A stretch of DNA of 22,694 nucleotides from Rodentolepis nana (taxonomy: Eukaryota; Platyhelminthes; Cestoda; Cyclophyllidea; Hymenolepididae), in NCBI GenBank assembly GCA_900617975.1, contig UZAE01012319.1, positions 1 through 22,694 on the forward strand, given 5' to 3'. Positions 1-11,300 of the stretch are shown here, in pieces. Numbering within the stretch: the first letter of the stretch is position 1; each line of letters starts with the position of its first letter. Below the pieces are notes generated by a model. The model did no database searches. It was not told the DNA's origin and worked only from the letters and a program-made list of their open reading frames with translations. Made by a program: the position numbers and the translations under genes.

Positions 1-340
1 TACTAGCGTACAAATCTAATCAATAAGTAATTGAAATGAGCCCCTTTGGTTTTTTAAGATCTCTCTGATCTACAATTTTTTTCATTTTTCCACACTGGAC
101 CTTACTGTTGTCCAAATTATGCTGATGCTCCTTGAGGAGGTATAGTAAAAACCAATAACACCGTAATAAATTGAGTAGGTCTTTGGGACATTCACTTGAC
201 CTAATTAAACAGATTAGGGCAATGAGAAGTCTTGTAGTATAAGAAAGATCACTGGAGCTCATTTATGATGAATCATAATGAAGAGAGAAGTTTAAAGGAG
301 ACAAATATATACTTAAAGTGTATAATCGAATCCATCGATT
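1..340. other. No gene seen
   Basis: AT-rich sequence left of SINE copy A. Short open frames on both strands have no recognisable motif or flanking splice signals. It could be intron of the 3457 gene, whose later exons lie at lower coordinates. Confidence 0.5.
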
Positions 341-354
341 TATATGAGCAATTC

Positions 355-636
355 GGGGTGTGCGATAGATCTACCTCCACGCGGTGCACCCTGAGCAACG
401 TATACTCATACGGCAAAAAGTCAATTAACCGAGAGTTGACTTCAAACTACCAAGGCCCCCCTGTATGAAATATTCGACCACTTCCACTAAATTTTCAACC
501 TTCGTCTTTGAAACACTCTTCAGTTCCCCTCCTCTCGACTTTTTTCACTTTGATGTTCCTTCCCCTCTGTGAAGCCTGAAGTCAACTAAAGGGCTAATGA
601 TAACCATCAAAACGCCCGCCATTTGATATAAATAAC
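355..636 (+). repeat. SINE-like retroposon copy A with perfect 14-bp TSD
   Basis: The element runs from GGGGTGTGCGATAG to a tail CCATTTGATATAAATAA. It is flanked by identical 14-bp duplications (TATATGAGCAATTC) at 341-354 and 637-650, so it is complete and inserted by target-primed retroposition. It is shorter than copies C and D because of internal deletion. Confidence 0.85.
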
Positions 637-650
637 TATATGAGCAATTC

Positions 651-1040
651 TAACCCAGAATATCATTTCAACGACTAAATGACAAAACTTTCAGAGAGAT
701 GGTAACTAATCAGTTGCCTAATAACAATTTGCCTTCCTCCAGCTGTGCACTTAAGTTCATTATGAGTTTGCATAAGGACAATTTGAATAGATTAATGGAT
801 ACTAAAACTTTATGATAATGGTAAATTCGAGTGAGCTCTAATAAGTTAAATATCATTGGGCCTTTTGAATATCTGGGCATTACAGAGTGAGAGGTGAAAA
901 ATCGGAGCACCAAAAATTGTCCAGATAGCCCGACCTCGTTATACAAGAAATTCAATTTACCAATTTCATGCTAAATTTGGTGCTTGAATGCTGTCCCCTA
1001 AGATATGAATTTTAATCTACTAGTTTATTAGTAATATAGC
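651..1040. other. No gene seen
   Basis: AT-rich spacer between SINE copies A and B. The 81-codon minus frame here shows no family motif. Confidence 0.5.
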
Positions 1041-1302
1041 GGTATGTGCGAAAGAATTACCTCCACGTGGTGCACCATGGGCAACGTATACTCATACGGC
1101 AAAAAAGTCTATTACCCGGCCGTTGACTTCTCACTTCAAACTACCATGACCCCATTGTATGTCATATTTGGCCACTTACACAGTACTCATCTTACCTTTT
1201 CTCTGCCTTTGTATCTGACTGTCTCTTTTGCATCCGTGAAACACTCTTCTGTTCCCCCCTCCCACTCTCGATTTTTTAACTTTGTTGTTCCTTCACGGAG
1301 AC
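1041..1302 (+). repeat. SINE-like retroposon copy B, 3' truncated
   Basis: The head and body of the same family are present (TACCTCCACGTGGTGCACC at about 1058). Similarity stops near 1302, before the conserved 3' tail. Loss of the 3' end is unusual for retroposition and suggests a later deletion. Confidence 0.75.
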
Positions 1303-1465
1303 TTGAATACCACAGCAAATGTGTCAAATTGGATAACGCTTGTCAGAAAGCATGAGTAAATAGTGTACATACGGGTCGGGAATTAAAAATTCCGACATAG
1401 GAGATATGGTCGCCAAGGTGTTATCAACGTCCTTAAGTTGGCCACTAGTGAATGCTTGCTATAAT

Positions 1466-1801
1466 TTGTTTATTTATTTACATCAAATGGCATGCGTTTT
1501 GATAGTTATCATTAGCCCTGGAGCTGACTTCGGGGCTTCACGAAGAGGAGAAGGGACATCAAAGTGACAAAAAGTCGAGATGGGAGACAGAATAATGATT
1601 CACAGAGGTAAAATAGACAGGCAGACAGACACAAAGGGATAAAAAAGGTAAGATGAGTACAGTGAAGGGGTCGAATATGAAAAATAGTCGGGCCATGGAA
1701 ATTTGAAGTCGGAAGTCAACTACTGATTGATAAATATTTTTGCCGTATGAGTATGCGTTGCCCAGGGTGCACCACGTGGAGGTAAGTCTATCGCTCACCC
1801 C
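1466..1801 (-). repeat. SINE-like retroposon copy C with TSD
   Basis: A full copy in reverse orientation: (TTTA)n tail at the low-coordinate end, GGGGTGAGCGATAG head ending at 1801. Flanks 1452-1465 and 1802-1815 match at 12 of 14 positions, an aged target-site duplication. Confidence 0.82.
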
Positions 1802-1815
1802 ATGCTTTCTAAAAT

Positions 1816-2926
1816 AGCATGCTGGAATGTCATGAGTTGGAATGACTGTGACCACGGATATAGGGCAAAAGTCATTACATTTACCTGATGGGAACAAGTT
1901 TGAGTTTGTGATAAATTAGAGTACAAACCACTACACTACAATATGATTTAGATGTGTGAAATTTTGCGCTTTTTCGTTTACAATGGCAATGATGTTTACC
2001 TTTACAATTATGATCCATGAAACGACACTTATTAGATCAATTACTTCTTGACTTGGACTCAAATTTAATGACATTGCTTGATCATATGATATTCGCTTTT
2101 TGAAAGAAATGTAGTTACACGCTCAAATTAGGCATGATTTGATTCTGCAATTAACCCGCCTCCGCCCCTCCTCTCTCCAATAAAAAAATTTTGGAAAGTA
2201 TTCGAAGCCAACTTGTTACTCTTATCGCTTCTCTCACTTGAACTTCTCATCTACAACCACTGCAGGCTTTTAGTTAATTGATTATCCATTTTCAAGCTCC
2301 ACATTTTATAAACTCGAATCGTGTCTCTTTGGAATTAGGCGTCTTGGAGAGTTTTGAGCGTTAAGTAGTAACAATTCTAGAGTGGACAAATCCAATTATC
2401 CTACCATGATTTTTGGACCGACAGGGGGGGATATTTAAAGACTACGCTTATTTTATCAACAAAGTGGGCAGTATTAAAGGCTAAATCAGGCAAAAAAGAT
2501 AATCATTACAAGAGTCCCTACTGTTTCATAAAATATTGCTTTCAAGCTGATCAACAATGCAAACCATTATTCACCTACTTAAATGACCTTATCAATTCAT
2601 TAATAACAACTCGGTAACCAAAAGCAGATTTCAGATGCATTTTCGGGTGTTAATAATAGTTACTTAATTGAGATCATTTAAGGTCAATGAATAGTGCAAT
2701 AATAGGAAACATAAAACCAAATCATTCGAATAGATTCACACAACTGTGGCCTTGACAGTTCATGCGTGCCGGAACTTATTTTGAAAAATTGACAGACTGC
2801 AGAGTGAAATGTACTAAGACTTGGTAGTAATGTCGTGAAAGACTGTGAGTAAAATAGGCCAAGTAATAACTAAATGTCTAATTTGCATAAAATTGCAATG
2901 GAAAAATTAGTTGGAATTAAACTCAC
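1816..2926 (-). other. First intron of the 3457 gene, no further exon recognised
   Basis: Sequence downstream (minus strand) of the GTGAGT donor at 2926. It is AT-rich with many stops; a G7 run lies near 2425. I found no convincing acceptor-exon-donor unit. Confidence 0.45.
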
Positions 2927-3457
2927 CGGCATCCGTGAACGAACAACGGTACTTGTATCTTCACTTTTGCTTTCATCCTCTTTTATTGCCTTTTGAAGAA
3001 AAAATGATGACCTGACGGACTGATTTGGCCTGAACCCCGTGTTATGCCTATTTGCCATTCGCTTCTGGGCATCATTTAAAATTGCATCTCTGCGTGATCG
3101 AAAAGCTTTAATTGGGGAAGCAGTCGTCGGCTCCATGTATGACGATGATCTTTGGAGACTTTCTTGTTTCGTAATCTCATTTGTTAGCATTTGATTCGGT
3201 GTTGGTGACGACTGAGGGATAAGTTGAATGCATCGGCTAGGCTGGTTTCCTGATGGTAGTATAACAGGAGTTCCAGTGACCCCAGGTACTTTCGCAGCGT
3301 TGATGATGTAGATTTGACGTTTACCATTAACATTAACTGGGTTCACAGGTCCACTTTGAGTATGAGTGTTATTAATAGCTGTACTTCCGGATTCGGGTCT
3401 GTAAAGGGACACGATTTTCACTTTTTTCTTCGGCTTTAGTTGTTGATCATCAGTCAT
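2927..3457 (-). CDS. Unrecognised gene, first coding exon (177 codons)
   Basis: An ATG at 3457 opens a 177-codon exon ending on a consensus donor (CCG|GTGAGT, intron starting at 2926) in phase 0; beyond it the frame soon stops, as expected for intron. The start is chosen because a TATA box and CCAAT cluster lie directly upstream (3549-3671). The product is polar and low in hydrophobics: a basic N-terminus (KPKKKVK, residues 8-14), a Ser/Thr/Pro/Asn/Gln-rich middle with short hydrophobic strings (RQIYIINAAKVPGV, TPVILPSG), then a basic stretch (AFRSRRDAI, about 120-130). No catalytic motif or membrane segment is seen. This composition resembles the disordered N-terminus of a nuclear protein, but I do not recognise the family. 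Later exons should lie at lower coordinates or beyond the left edge; I could not identify any. Confidence 0.6.
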
Positions 3458-3548
3458 TATGCATTTGGTTTATGAAAAGGAAATCAAATGCAACGTAACA
3501 CGCGATGGATCACTGAAATCAGTGAATATGTGTCGAGATTAAAGGAGC

Positions 3549-3692
3549 CTTATATACTATAAGGGTTAACCAATCAGATTTAAATAAATGAGCACACTCG
3601 GTTCTGATTGGCTGGTGAAGTAAGTTCGAAGCCAATTACGCAAATCAGGTCATTTAAAGTTTGAAACCAATGAAAAATGGGCGCGCATTTTG
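3549..3692 (-). promoter_or_regulatory. TATA + four CCAAT boxes + CHR-like elements, promoter of the 3457 gene
   Basis: Read on the minus strand, TATATAAG lies at 3556-3549, about 95 bp before the ATG. Upstream are four CCAAT pentamers at 3570-3574, 3607-3611, 3632-3636 and 3667-3671 (the second in opposite orientation to the others), spaced 37, 25 and 35 bp. TTCGAA (3625-3630) and TTTGAA (3660-3665) lie directly next to the last two CCAAT boxes, and a GGGCGCGC core resembling an E2F site lies at 3679-3686. Established knowledge: NF-Y binds closely spaced CCAAT boxes, and with CHR hexamers (TTTGAA/TTCGAA) they mark cell-cycle promoters bound by DREAM/MuvB complexes in animals. Cell-cycle control of this gene is inference. 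Confidence 0.5.
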
Positions 3693-3736
3693 CAGCTTAA
3701 AGAGATCGATAAGGTGCAAATGCTGAAAGAATCAAG

Positions 3737-3778
3737 TATATATATTTATTTATTTATTCATTTATTTATTTATTTATA
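3737..3778. repeat. (TTTA)n microsatellite
   Basis: An imperfect run of TTTA/ATTT units with one TTCA interruption, upstream of the promoter cluster of the 3457 gene. Confidence 0.9.
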
Positions 3779-4103
3779 GAAGTATCTGTTCATCTATTTG
3801 AGGTAATAGGAATGTGCATGTGCAGCTTCGAAATATAATTAATTTTGATTGATTTTTGAAACGGAATAATGGGATTGGTGACGGAGACTATAAGTAAAAT
3901 TAATTTAACCGATGTGTTTCACATTGCAACAGGGAATTTCTATCTTTCTACTGCATTTTTTTCAGTAACCTATACGCATTTAAGAAAATTACGCTGATTG
4001 AATAAAAACACCAAGTTTGACAGGCTGAATGAATGTAAAATGGAATTTTCAACAACGTGAGTGACATTGACTCAAACTTTGCCTGTTTATATCATTTAGA
4101 CAA

Positions 4104-4444
4104 GGGGTGTGTGATAGACTTACCTCCACGTGGTGCACCCTGGGCAACGTATACTCATACGGCAAAAAAGTCTATTATTCGGCAGTTGACTTCCAACTTC
4201 AAACTACCTTTACCCCACTGTATGTCATATTCGACCACTTCCACAGTACTAACCTCACCTTCTTCACTCTACCTTTGTGTCTGTTTCTTTTACATCTTTG
4301 AAATACTCTTCTCTTCCCCCCCCCCCCCTCCCCGTCTCGACTTTTTTTCACTTTGATGTTCCTTCTTCTCTGTGAAGCCTGAAGTCAACTAAAGGGCTAA
4401 TAATAACCATCAAAATGCCTGCCATTTGATATAAATGAAAATAA
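4104..4444 (+). repeat. SINE-like retroposon copy D with TSD
   Basis: A full-length copy (341 bp) with flanking duplications 4091-4103 and 4445-4457 (11 of 13 matching). It contains a C-rich segment around 4317-4332. It is probably the best template for the family consensus in this window. Confidence 0.85.
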
Positions 4445-4457
4445 ATCATTAGGACAA

Positions 4458-6947
4458 TAAGAACAAACTGAAATGTCTTGATAAGAAGGTTAATAGTTGG
4501 TTAGGCCGCAATAATCGACTAAATTTTCTTTAAAAAAGCAACTTAGCACTCAGAACTTGTAATCAGATGGCACATTAATGACATGAAGATTAGTTCAATT
4601 TGTATTGTTAATGCTTATGTTTTTTTGACCAAATAAAAAGTTTCCTGTTTCTCCGATAAGTACAGAGGCATGCCATTCACTCAGTTACCAATATTTGTGC
4701 AGAAGAGTATTAACCTGTTCACAGTTGCTAATCAGCTGTGGTAAATCCTCCTACCCCTCACCCTCACCCTCCATAACCACTTTGGTCGTCCTCTGGCTAA
4801 TTTTGAGAACTCTGGTGGAGGCTTGGTGTACTTGTCAGCTACTTACACATCTAAGGGGAATGCTAAGGTTTAGTCAAGTGCGTTCTTGTGTAATTTTTAC
4901 CATTACATCTGTAATGCAATTGATCAGACTCATTAGAAATTATTATGGATCTAATTTTAATTATGGATTTATTTATCAGTTGAAAATAACTGAGTCTCGT
5001 ATTTGGATCCGACTGCAGACATTTCTGGGTCTTTATCAGGCAGCACCAAGTAAAATCTATAATTCATAAATATTGATCAGATTTCCTAGCCACTCATTAT
5101 TAATTCATGCAAGCTAATGCTGTGACGAAAATCACGCGAGCACAGCTATTCAATTATGTCGCGATTTATAGAACTCATGTACTTTATTTCAGAACATTTC
5201 TTGCGAAGCAGGTAAAAGTATTAAAACCTCTTTAATAAAATTTTTGTCCTTTATAGTTTGTGGTATTAGTCGACTCTCAGGAATCTTCTCGAACCTCTGT
5301 GAAGTTCGTTTATTAATCGCTGTTCTTTTAATGTTTAATTTTCTTATACTTTTCTAAACGTTATTTCCAATTTGAGTCCCTCAACTTTTCAAACTATCCT
5401 TATAAACTGTGTAACCATAACTACTCCGCTTCTGAGTTGTACAAAGCATCTTTCAATCCCCCTCCAGCCACTCTTTATTCTACTAACTTTTTGGCAACGT
5501 TGGTATCTAGGGATTTCCTTTCTAATCCTGCTATAACTATTGACCCTCTCTCCCACAGAATATCCAGCAAAATTTCATCACTGACTCCCATTATTCCTCA
5601 TTTGAATTAGTAGCCATGGTAGCTAATAATTTCAGAAATACAATGGTTGCCAAATCTCCTGTCGCACATTTATTTAAAATATTTAACAAATAAAATCATT
5701 CATAAATTATTTTCACCGCAGCACCACCAAATCCAGCAAATCTACCAATTGTAGATGATAGTTCTTCGACCAATAAAATATCTGAATTATTTTAATCGTT
5801 TCACCGTTATAGAATACTACTCTGTTCTAACGCTCTAACTAGCAGCAATTTTGTTGCAACTATTTATCGATTTTTCCAACCTTTCAGCAAAGAAATCATT
5901 CAATCATTCTAGAGCCTTCCTGATTTTAGTAACGATGACTGATGATATTTTTTAGGAAAATAAAAGGCGTTTAATAGACGATCTTCTCTTGATCACACCT
6001 CTTTTTTTCGAAAAATTTGTTTGAAATTCAAATTATAGCCACAGATGGGTTTGAAATCAATAGAATGACTCAAAAATTGCTGTATATCAGCGCTTCCAGA
6101 GTAAGTGAGCAAGTAGAACTTCACGATTTCGTTCCAGTTTATTTCCTTTATTGGAATCGTCTTCAACTCTCCCCTCCAGAATGTCTTTATTAAATCTCCA
6201 TGGTTTCCTAAGGGGTATATTAAGGGTACAGATTATAATGAAGCACTTTCTGAAGAGGAAGGCGAAATTTTGAAATAATATTGACTCAGTTCGTAAAATT
6301 AACGGCAATATCTCAAATTGAAAAAAAATAACTCCGACTGTCTGGTAATTACATTTTTTCTTCTACTCGGAAATAAATTTGAACTGGTTATTCATAGTCG
6401 GGATTGCAAAAAAAAATTGTAAAGCTTTCCCATTTCCCATTGACATTTCAAGTATTTTTTTTCACTCAATCGATTTTTTGTAATTAACCTTCCACCGAAT
6501 TGGAGGCTCACAATAATCCCAAAAAACTTGAAGAGTCCAGGTATAAACATGTATTGGCGTAATGCTCATCGTTCCAAAATCGAAATTGCCGAATTTCCTT
6601 CTTTCCCGCAAATGATAAATAGCAAGACGAGATCTACAACTCGGCGCGCAGATTATACCATAGACACGAACATTCCTCAACTGGACTAAGTAAGTAGAGA
6701 TATCATGATGGCCTACATCACAAACATTTATAGTTGCAATGTAGCAAATACCAAAATTAACAAATTAAATCAACTTTATTTTACTAAAATAAATCGAATG
6801 TTTCCAGAACTTCAAAGCAGGCATATACACTCCCTCGTCTGGGACGTCAATCAAGATAGGCGGAGGCATCGCTAAGCACTGCTGCCCAAAGTAACAGGAG
6901 CTCGAATTCAAGATATTAACAAGACTATCTGTTAGGAAGGCATTTAA
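4458..6947. other. Intergenic, no supported gene
   Basis: This 2.5-kb AT-rich stretch lies between SINE copies D and E. A stop-free plus-strand frame without ATG runs 5332-5607 (92 codons) and is discussed as an observation. The 124-codon frame at 4695 has no motif and no splice context. Confidence 0.5.
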
Positions 6948-6957
6948 TTTGATGAAT

Positions 6958-7240
6958 GGGGTATGCGTGGTGCTCCCTTGGCAACGTGCACTCATACGGC
7001 AAAAAGCCTATGAACCGGCAGCTGACTTCTCACTTCAAGCAACCATGACCCGACTGTATGCAATTTTTGACCATTTCTACAGTACTCGCCTTTTTCTACT
7101 CCTTTTACATCTCTAAATCACTCTTCTGTCCGCCCCCCCCCCCGACATTTCAAGACTTTGTTCCTCCCCTCCGTAAAGTCCGAAATCAACTAAAGGCCTT
7201 ATAGCCACTAGCATAAAGCCTGCCATTTGATATAAATAAG
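6958..7240 (+). repeat. SINE-like retroposon copy E, internally deleted
   Basis: Head GGGGTATGCG joins directly to TGGTGCTCCC, so about 18 bp including most of the CCACGTGG palindrome is missing. The tail CCATTTGATATAAATAA is intact. Flanks 6948-6957 and 7241-7250 match at 8 of 10 positions, a weak TSD. Confidence 0.75.
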
Positions 7241-7250
7241 TTTGTCGAAT

Positions 7251-7869
7251 CCCTTATCTGAATCTCTACTTTTGAGTCCATTCATTTCTTGTGCGAATAC
7301 CAATTTATACCTAATTACTCTGGTTGAATATTCTAGCACCACTCGAGCGCAACTAGTAACCATCACTAACCACACATCAGATTGCCGGCTGCTAGATTTC
7401 CGCCCCCCCCCTTCCCCCCGCGAACTTTGTGACAATGATTGGACCAACCAATTACCACCACACCCCCCCCCTCTCTCATTATTTACGCAGCTTCCTAATT
7501 AACCATTATATTCAACTTTCTGCCAGTAATATTACTAGAATTTTCATATCGGCATTATAGTATTCAGTTCACAAGACACTCAATCTGAAGTATGAAATAA
7601 GGTGAATTATATTTACAACCACACCAGCACTTTGGTGTATTAAGACAAGACAAAAAAGCACAAACAAAAACGAGAATAAGAGCAAGAGAAGGAGCATCAG
7701 AAGTAAGAGTGAGTAAACCACACTTCTGGCATATTTGCGCTCCTTCTCGTGAAGAATTATATAAAATTATATGACCGCACAACAGAAAAATAAAGTCTAT
7801 CTCAATAATTATGATGATATCACACCGTAAAAGTTAATAGGCAACTATTGGCAACCCCACCCCTCCCCT
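7251..7869. other. C-rich and low-complexity spacer; probable RSBN1 3' UTR/downstream region
   Basis: Several C7-C9 tracts (7401-7475) and low-complexity sequence lie here. The overlapping open frames on the two strands follow from this composition. No clear AATAAA on the minus strand was found to place the RSBN1 poly(A) site. Confidence 0.5.

Positions 7870-7897
<28 letters not shown>
7870..7897 (-). repeat. G28 homopolymer in the RSBN1 3' UTR
   Basis: Twenty-eight consecutive C on the plus strand read as G28 in the RSBN1 transcript, starting 21 nt after the stop codon; C-rich sequence continues to about 7856. Runs of this kind can form G-quadruplexes and are also prone to sequencing and assembly length errors, so the exact count is uncertain. 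Confidence 0.85.
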
Positions 7898-7900
<3 letters not shown>

Positions 7901-7918
7901 CTGATGCCGTTCCCATGT

Positions 7919-8308
7919 TTATTTCCTCATTTTCTCGGGTAGAGAGGGGGTAGGGCTGCTCATCTGAGATGCTGAACGCTTAAGGGTTCGAAGCCAAGCC
8001 TTTTCCGTGTGAATAGCAGCCTCATTCGCGGCGGCAGTAATGAAGGGGGAGGTTTGAAGGAGGGTAGGCGCTTCAGCAACTTGGTGCGGAGAAGAAGTTG
8101 ACGGAATAGGTGAGGAGTCAGGCGGATAGTACATCTTGAGTCGTGTGTGCCATGCTATACTAGTTCCAGCTGAGACTGTTTTGAATTGATGGACAACACC
8201 GCGAGGAAGAAAGTAGATATCATTGTCTCGAAGTGGAACTCGAGCATATCGGAAGCCCTCCATTCGAAGGAGGTTCAATTCACCATCGTCTGCCCAGAAG
8301 TTGCCACA
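7919..8308 (-). CDS. RSBN1: RSBN1 exon 3 (C-terminal, with stop)
   Basis: The acceptor is a pyrimidine-rich tract ending TTTTAAG at 8309, and the exon opens in phase 0 with [14 protein letters not shown]. This continues EPPVSQ of exon 2 exactly where vertebrate RSBN1 reads PPVSQ-CVQW. The exon holds [18 protein letters not shown] and [21 protein letters not shown], the best conserved block of the family: the distal His (iron) and nearby Lys/Arg (2-oxoglutarate) are intact. After MYYPP the ~70-residue tail is Ser/Pro/Ala-rich and not conserved, ending SLPEKMRK and TAA at 7921-7919. The open frame extends upstream of 8308 to an ATG at 8386, but that part is intron. Confidence 0.93.
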   Translation of the reverse strand, partial: CGNFWADDGELNLLRMEGFRYARVPLRDNDIYFLPRGVVHQFKTVSAGTSIAWHTRLKMYYPPDSSPIPSTSSPHQVAEAPTLLQTSPFITAAANEAAIHTEKAWLRTLKRSASQMSSPTPSLPEKMRK

Positions 8309-11300
8309 CTTAAAAGCAAAACAATCAGACATTAAGAGGACGTCCTGTTTCATCAAATAGCTAATTGTATATGTACATTGGATCAACTGAAGAGATTGTA
8401 ATATGAGTCAGCATAGTTAGCCTCAGAGCATCTATTATCAAACAAATTGTTGTGTGTAGAGGCTGGCATGGAGTGGAAGTTTCCATTCAAACTACCCTCC
8501 AAACGATTTACTGATTTCCAGTACTTCCGATTAAAAGGGTATTAGAGACAAATATCAGCCTATTTAAACTCGAGTAAAAGCATGGGAATAATTAAATTGG
8601 ACCCACTATATCTTGATGGACAAACTACATAGTGAACAGTTCGATACAAAAACTAATATTTTAATACTGCCGAGGTTTTCCGAAAATCCGTCCATTCGAA
8701 TAAGTGCCCCCCCGGGAGGGCTCTAATACTGGTGGGCGGTTATTTGGTTAAAAAAATAGTTTCATGAAACGGAAATTTCCACTTAACCGCCCTGGGCGGA
8801 TTTCGGGAAAACCAAGTAACTAGGAGACTCTTGGAAATATTCTGTCAACGTGACGGAAGACGTGATGGTTATTCTTGACAAAAAAATGCGAAAAATAGAA
8901 TACCGACCTGTTTTTTTTCAATTTAAAAGGTTAAAAATAAACGCCAAACTTTCTGGTCAAAAATGCCACGGTTCGGCGAAATGAATAAGCATTTTGTAGA
9001 TCATTTGATTTAATGCTGATCGACAACCTACAAAATTTCCACAAAATTATTGACTATTTGACAGTTTCTCAGACTATTCAATACAAATGAAACATTTCCA
9101 TCGGAGAGGTCTTAGTTAGTCATAAATAAAGAGGTCACAAGGTTTATTGCCCTCCCCCCCTTGCCTTGTCTACTTTATAGGTCGGCTCCTCTAGTTATTA
9201 AGTATCACGTGATCTGAAGGTAATTAATATTTAAGCCACGTTGTCCACGTAATGCTTCAGATAGACACATGATGAGGTACTGAATCGAAAATCCCAGAAC
9301 ACATTGCAGGAACAATTATTGAGGCCTGAATACAACTCCCTTGCATGAAAGAAGTTATAATCATGTTCAGGTAGGAAATAGACATGTTTTGGCATGTTAT
9401 AAGGCCGTTTTTATTCAAACATTACGAGAAACTAATTAAAGTTAAAGGTGTCTAATCGAATTAAAACTACAAGTCATAGCCATTAAAGGTGACGATCCTG
9501 TAAATAATTCTTCTGTTTAGTAATAAAGACATCCTCATTAAGTGAGCAGAAAATCGGCTATTTTATGCTTTAGATAACAGTGGAAACATTCATTAGGATG
9601 GTTTTGATGGATTTTGATGGCAGTAAAGTCAGCAACTCCCTAACCAAGGAATTTAATAAAAGCGAGCGAAAAATTATTAAAATGCATTAGCTGAAAACAT
9701 TAAGAAGCTGTGTCCAGATGAATGCTAATAAGACAAGTATAAAATTTCCCCCCTATTAAAAACCATCCAAACAGAAGTTGCTATATGAGGTAAGAAAATC
9801 ATGCATCTTCAAAATTTCTTCAAGTTCCAATAAACGCGAAAAATCCCAAGGATATCAGCTCAAGCTATGAACTTGTTGGTCAAATTAGTGCCATGTCAAC
9901 ACACCTTTTCCCAGAGGCTTCATCCCAATTTAAGCAGTAGAGGCGTTGAATACGAAGAAGTCAGTGCCCATCAAACTTTAACTATTAGCGAGGTGCAAAC
10001 CTGATCGTTAAATTTGATCGAAAGTGGCCATTAAATTGGTAGTCTGAGAAATAGAGTCCAATTTTGTGAAAAAAGGGAAAACAAACAATCGAGACAAAAC
10101 GATCTACAATTACCCTAAAAGAACCAAAATGCATGGCCCTTCTCGTCAAATATTAGCTAACTACAGTGATGGATATACTAACAATTGAAAAAGATGGGAG
10201 TAACATTTGAAATGAAGCGTTTAGAACAGATGATTCATGAAAGAGGTTAATAATGCTGGACAGTAGAACTACAAATCAAATTCTAGAACCTATGCATCAC
10301 AAGCCAAAACCCCAAAATACGCTAAAATAAAGAGCTTACCTGACTAACTGGAGGCTCCATAATATCCAGACCCAGTCGTTCAACAAGATCCCAGTAGTGT
10401 CTTGGGTCGAACACGACAGCGTCCTTGACGATACGTCCAGAAACCGAGTCCTCAGTGTAGGGATTCCCCTCATTCCCTTCTTGGACCTTTGAGAGCTCAT
10501 TGCTATTATCCTCCTTTGACGATGTTCGCAGGCGTTTCGGTAGATGCAGCGCCTTTAGTAGACCTATTGCGGCAGTTGTGTGGCGTAGTAATCCATCATC
10601 TGCATGATCTGCATGGCATGGAGTCCGATCTGGAATAAGAATTTGGCGAGGATTGCTCAGTCGAGATGAGGTGGATGTACCGAGTAAAACATTGACTGCT
10701 TTCCTACAATATATTAAGCAAGCATTTCGATGTGATTTACAATTAACCGCATAAAAGCAATCTTACTAACACGCATAGATGCGTTAACCAAGCTGGAGTC
10801 ACTACAATCTTTGGATATTCCTTCTTGCAGCTTGTATATACTCTTTAGCGCGAAATAAGACAATACTAGAAACAGAATTGTGGGGGTTGTAATTTCTATG
10901 CGTTTTCATTCCGTGAAATAAAAACCCTAAAACAATATTTTGACCTTAGACAAATCAATAAACAATTATGAGCAGATTTTTAATGCCTCATCAGCGCGAC
11001 TGACGCAGAAATCTGCATAAAAGACATTCCGACTAGAGATATTGACATATTTGAATTTTACATTCGATAGCTTTATCTCACTTTAATTAATGGAAATAGA
11101 TCAATGCCTTGCAGCATGAATCATGACTCATAGGCCTCTGAATGATTTTTCATATCTGTGAAAAGTACAATTTCATTGGATGGTAGTGTCAACTCGATAC
11201 CTTCACTTCCCCTAAGATGTGTAAAAAGACTAATCGGACAGGTGCGTCATCCTTTAACCCCACAACCGCAACTGAATTTAGGTTTCAGAGATCACACAGA

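Noticed and set aside
4695..5069. 124-codon plus-strand frame
   Set aside because: No motif, a hydrophobic and irregular composition, and no flanking splice or promoter signals.
7208..7502. Overlapping frames on both strands
   Set aside because: They are produced by C-rich low-complexity sequence and the SINE tail.
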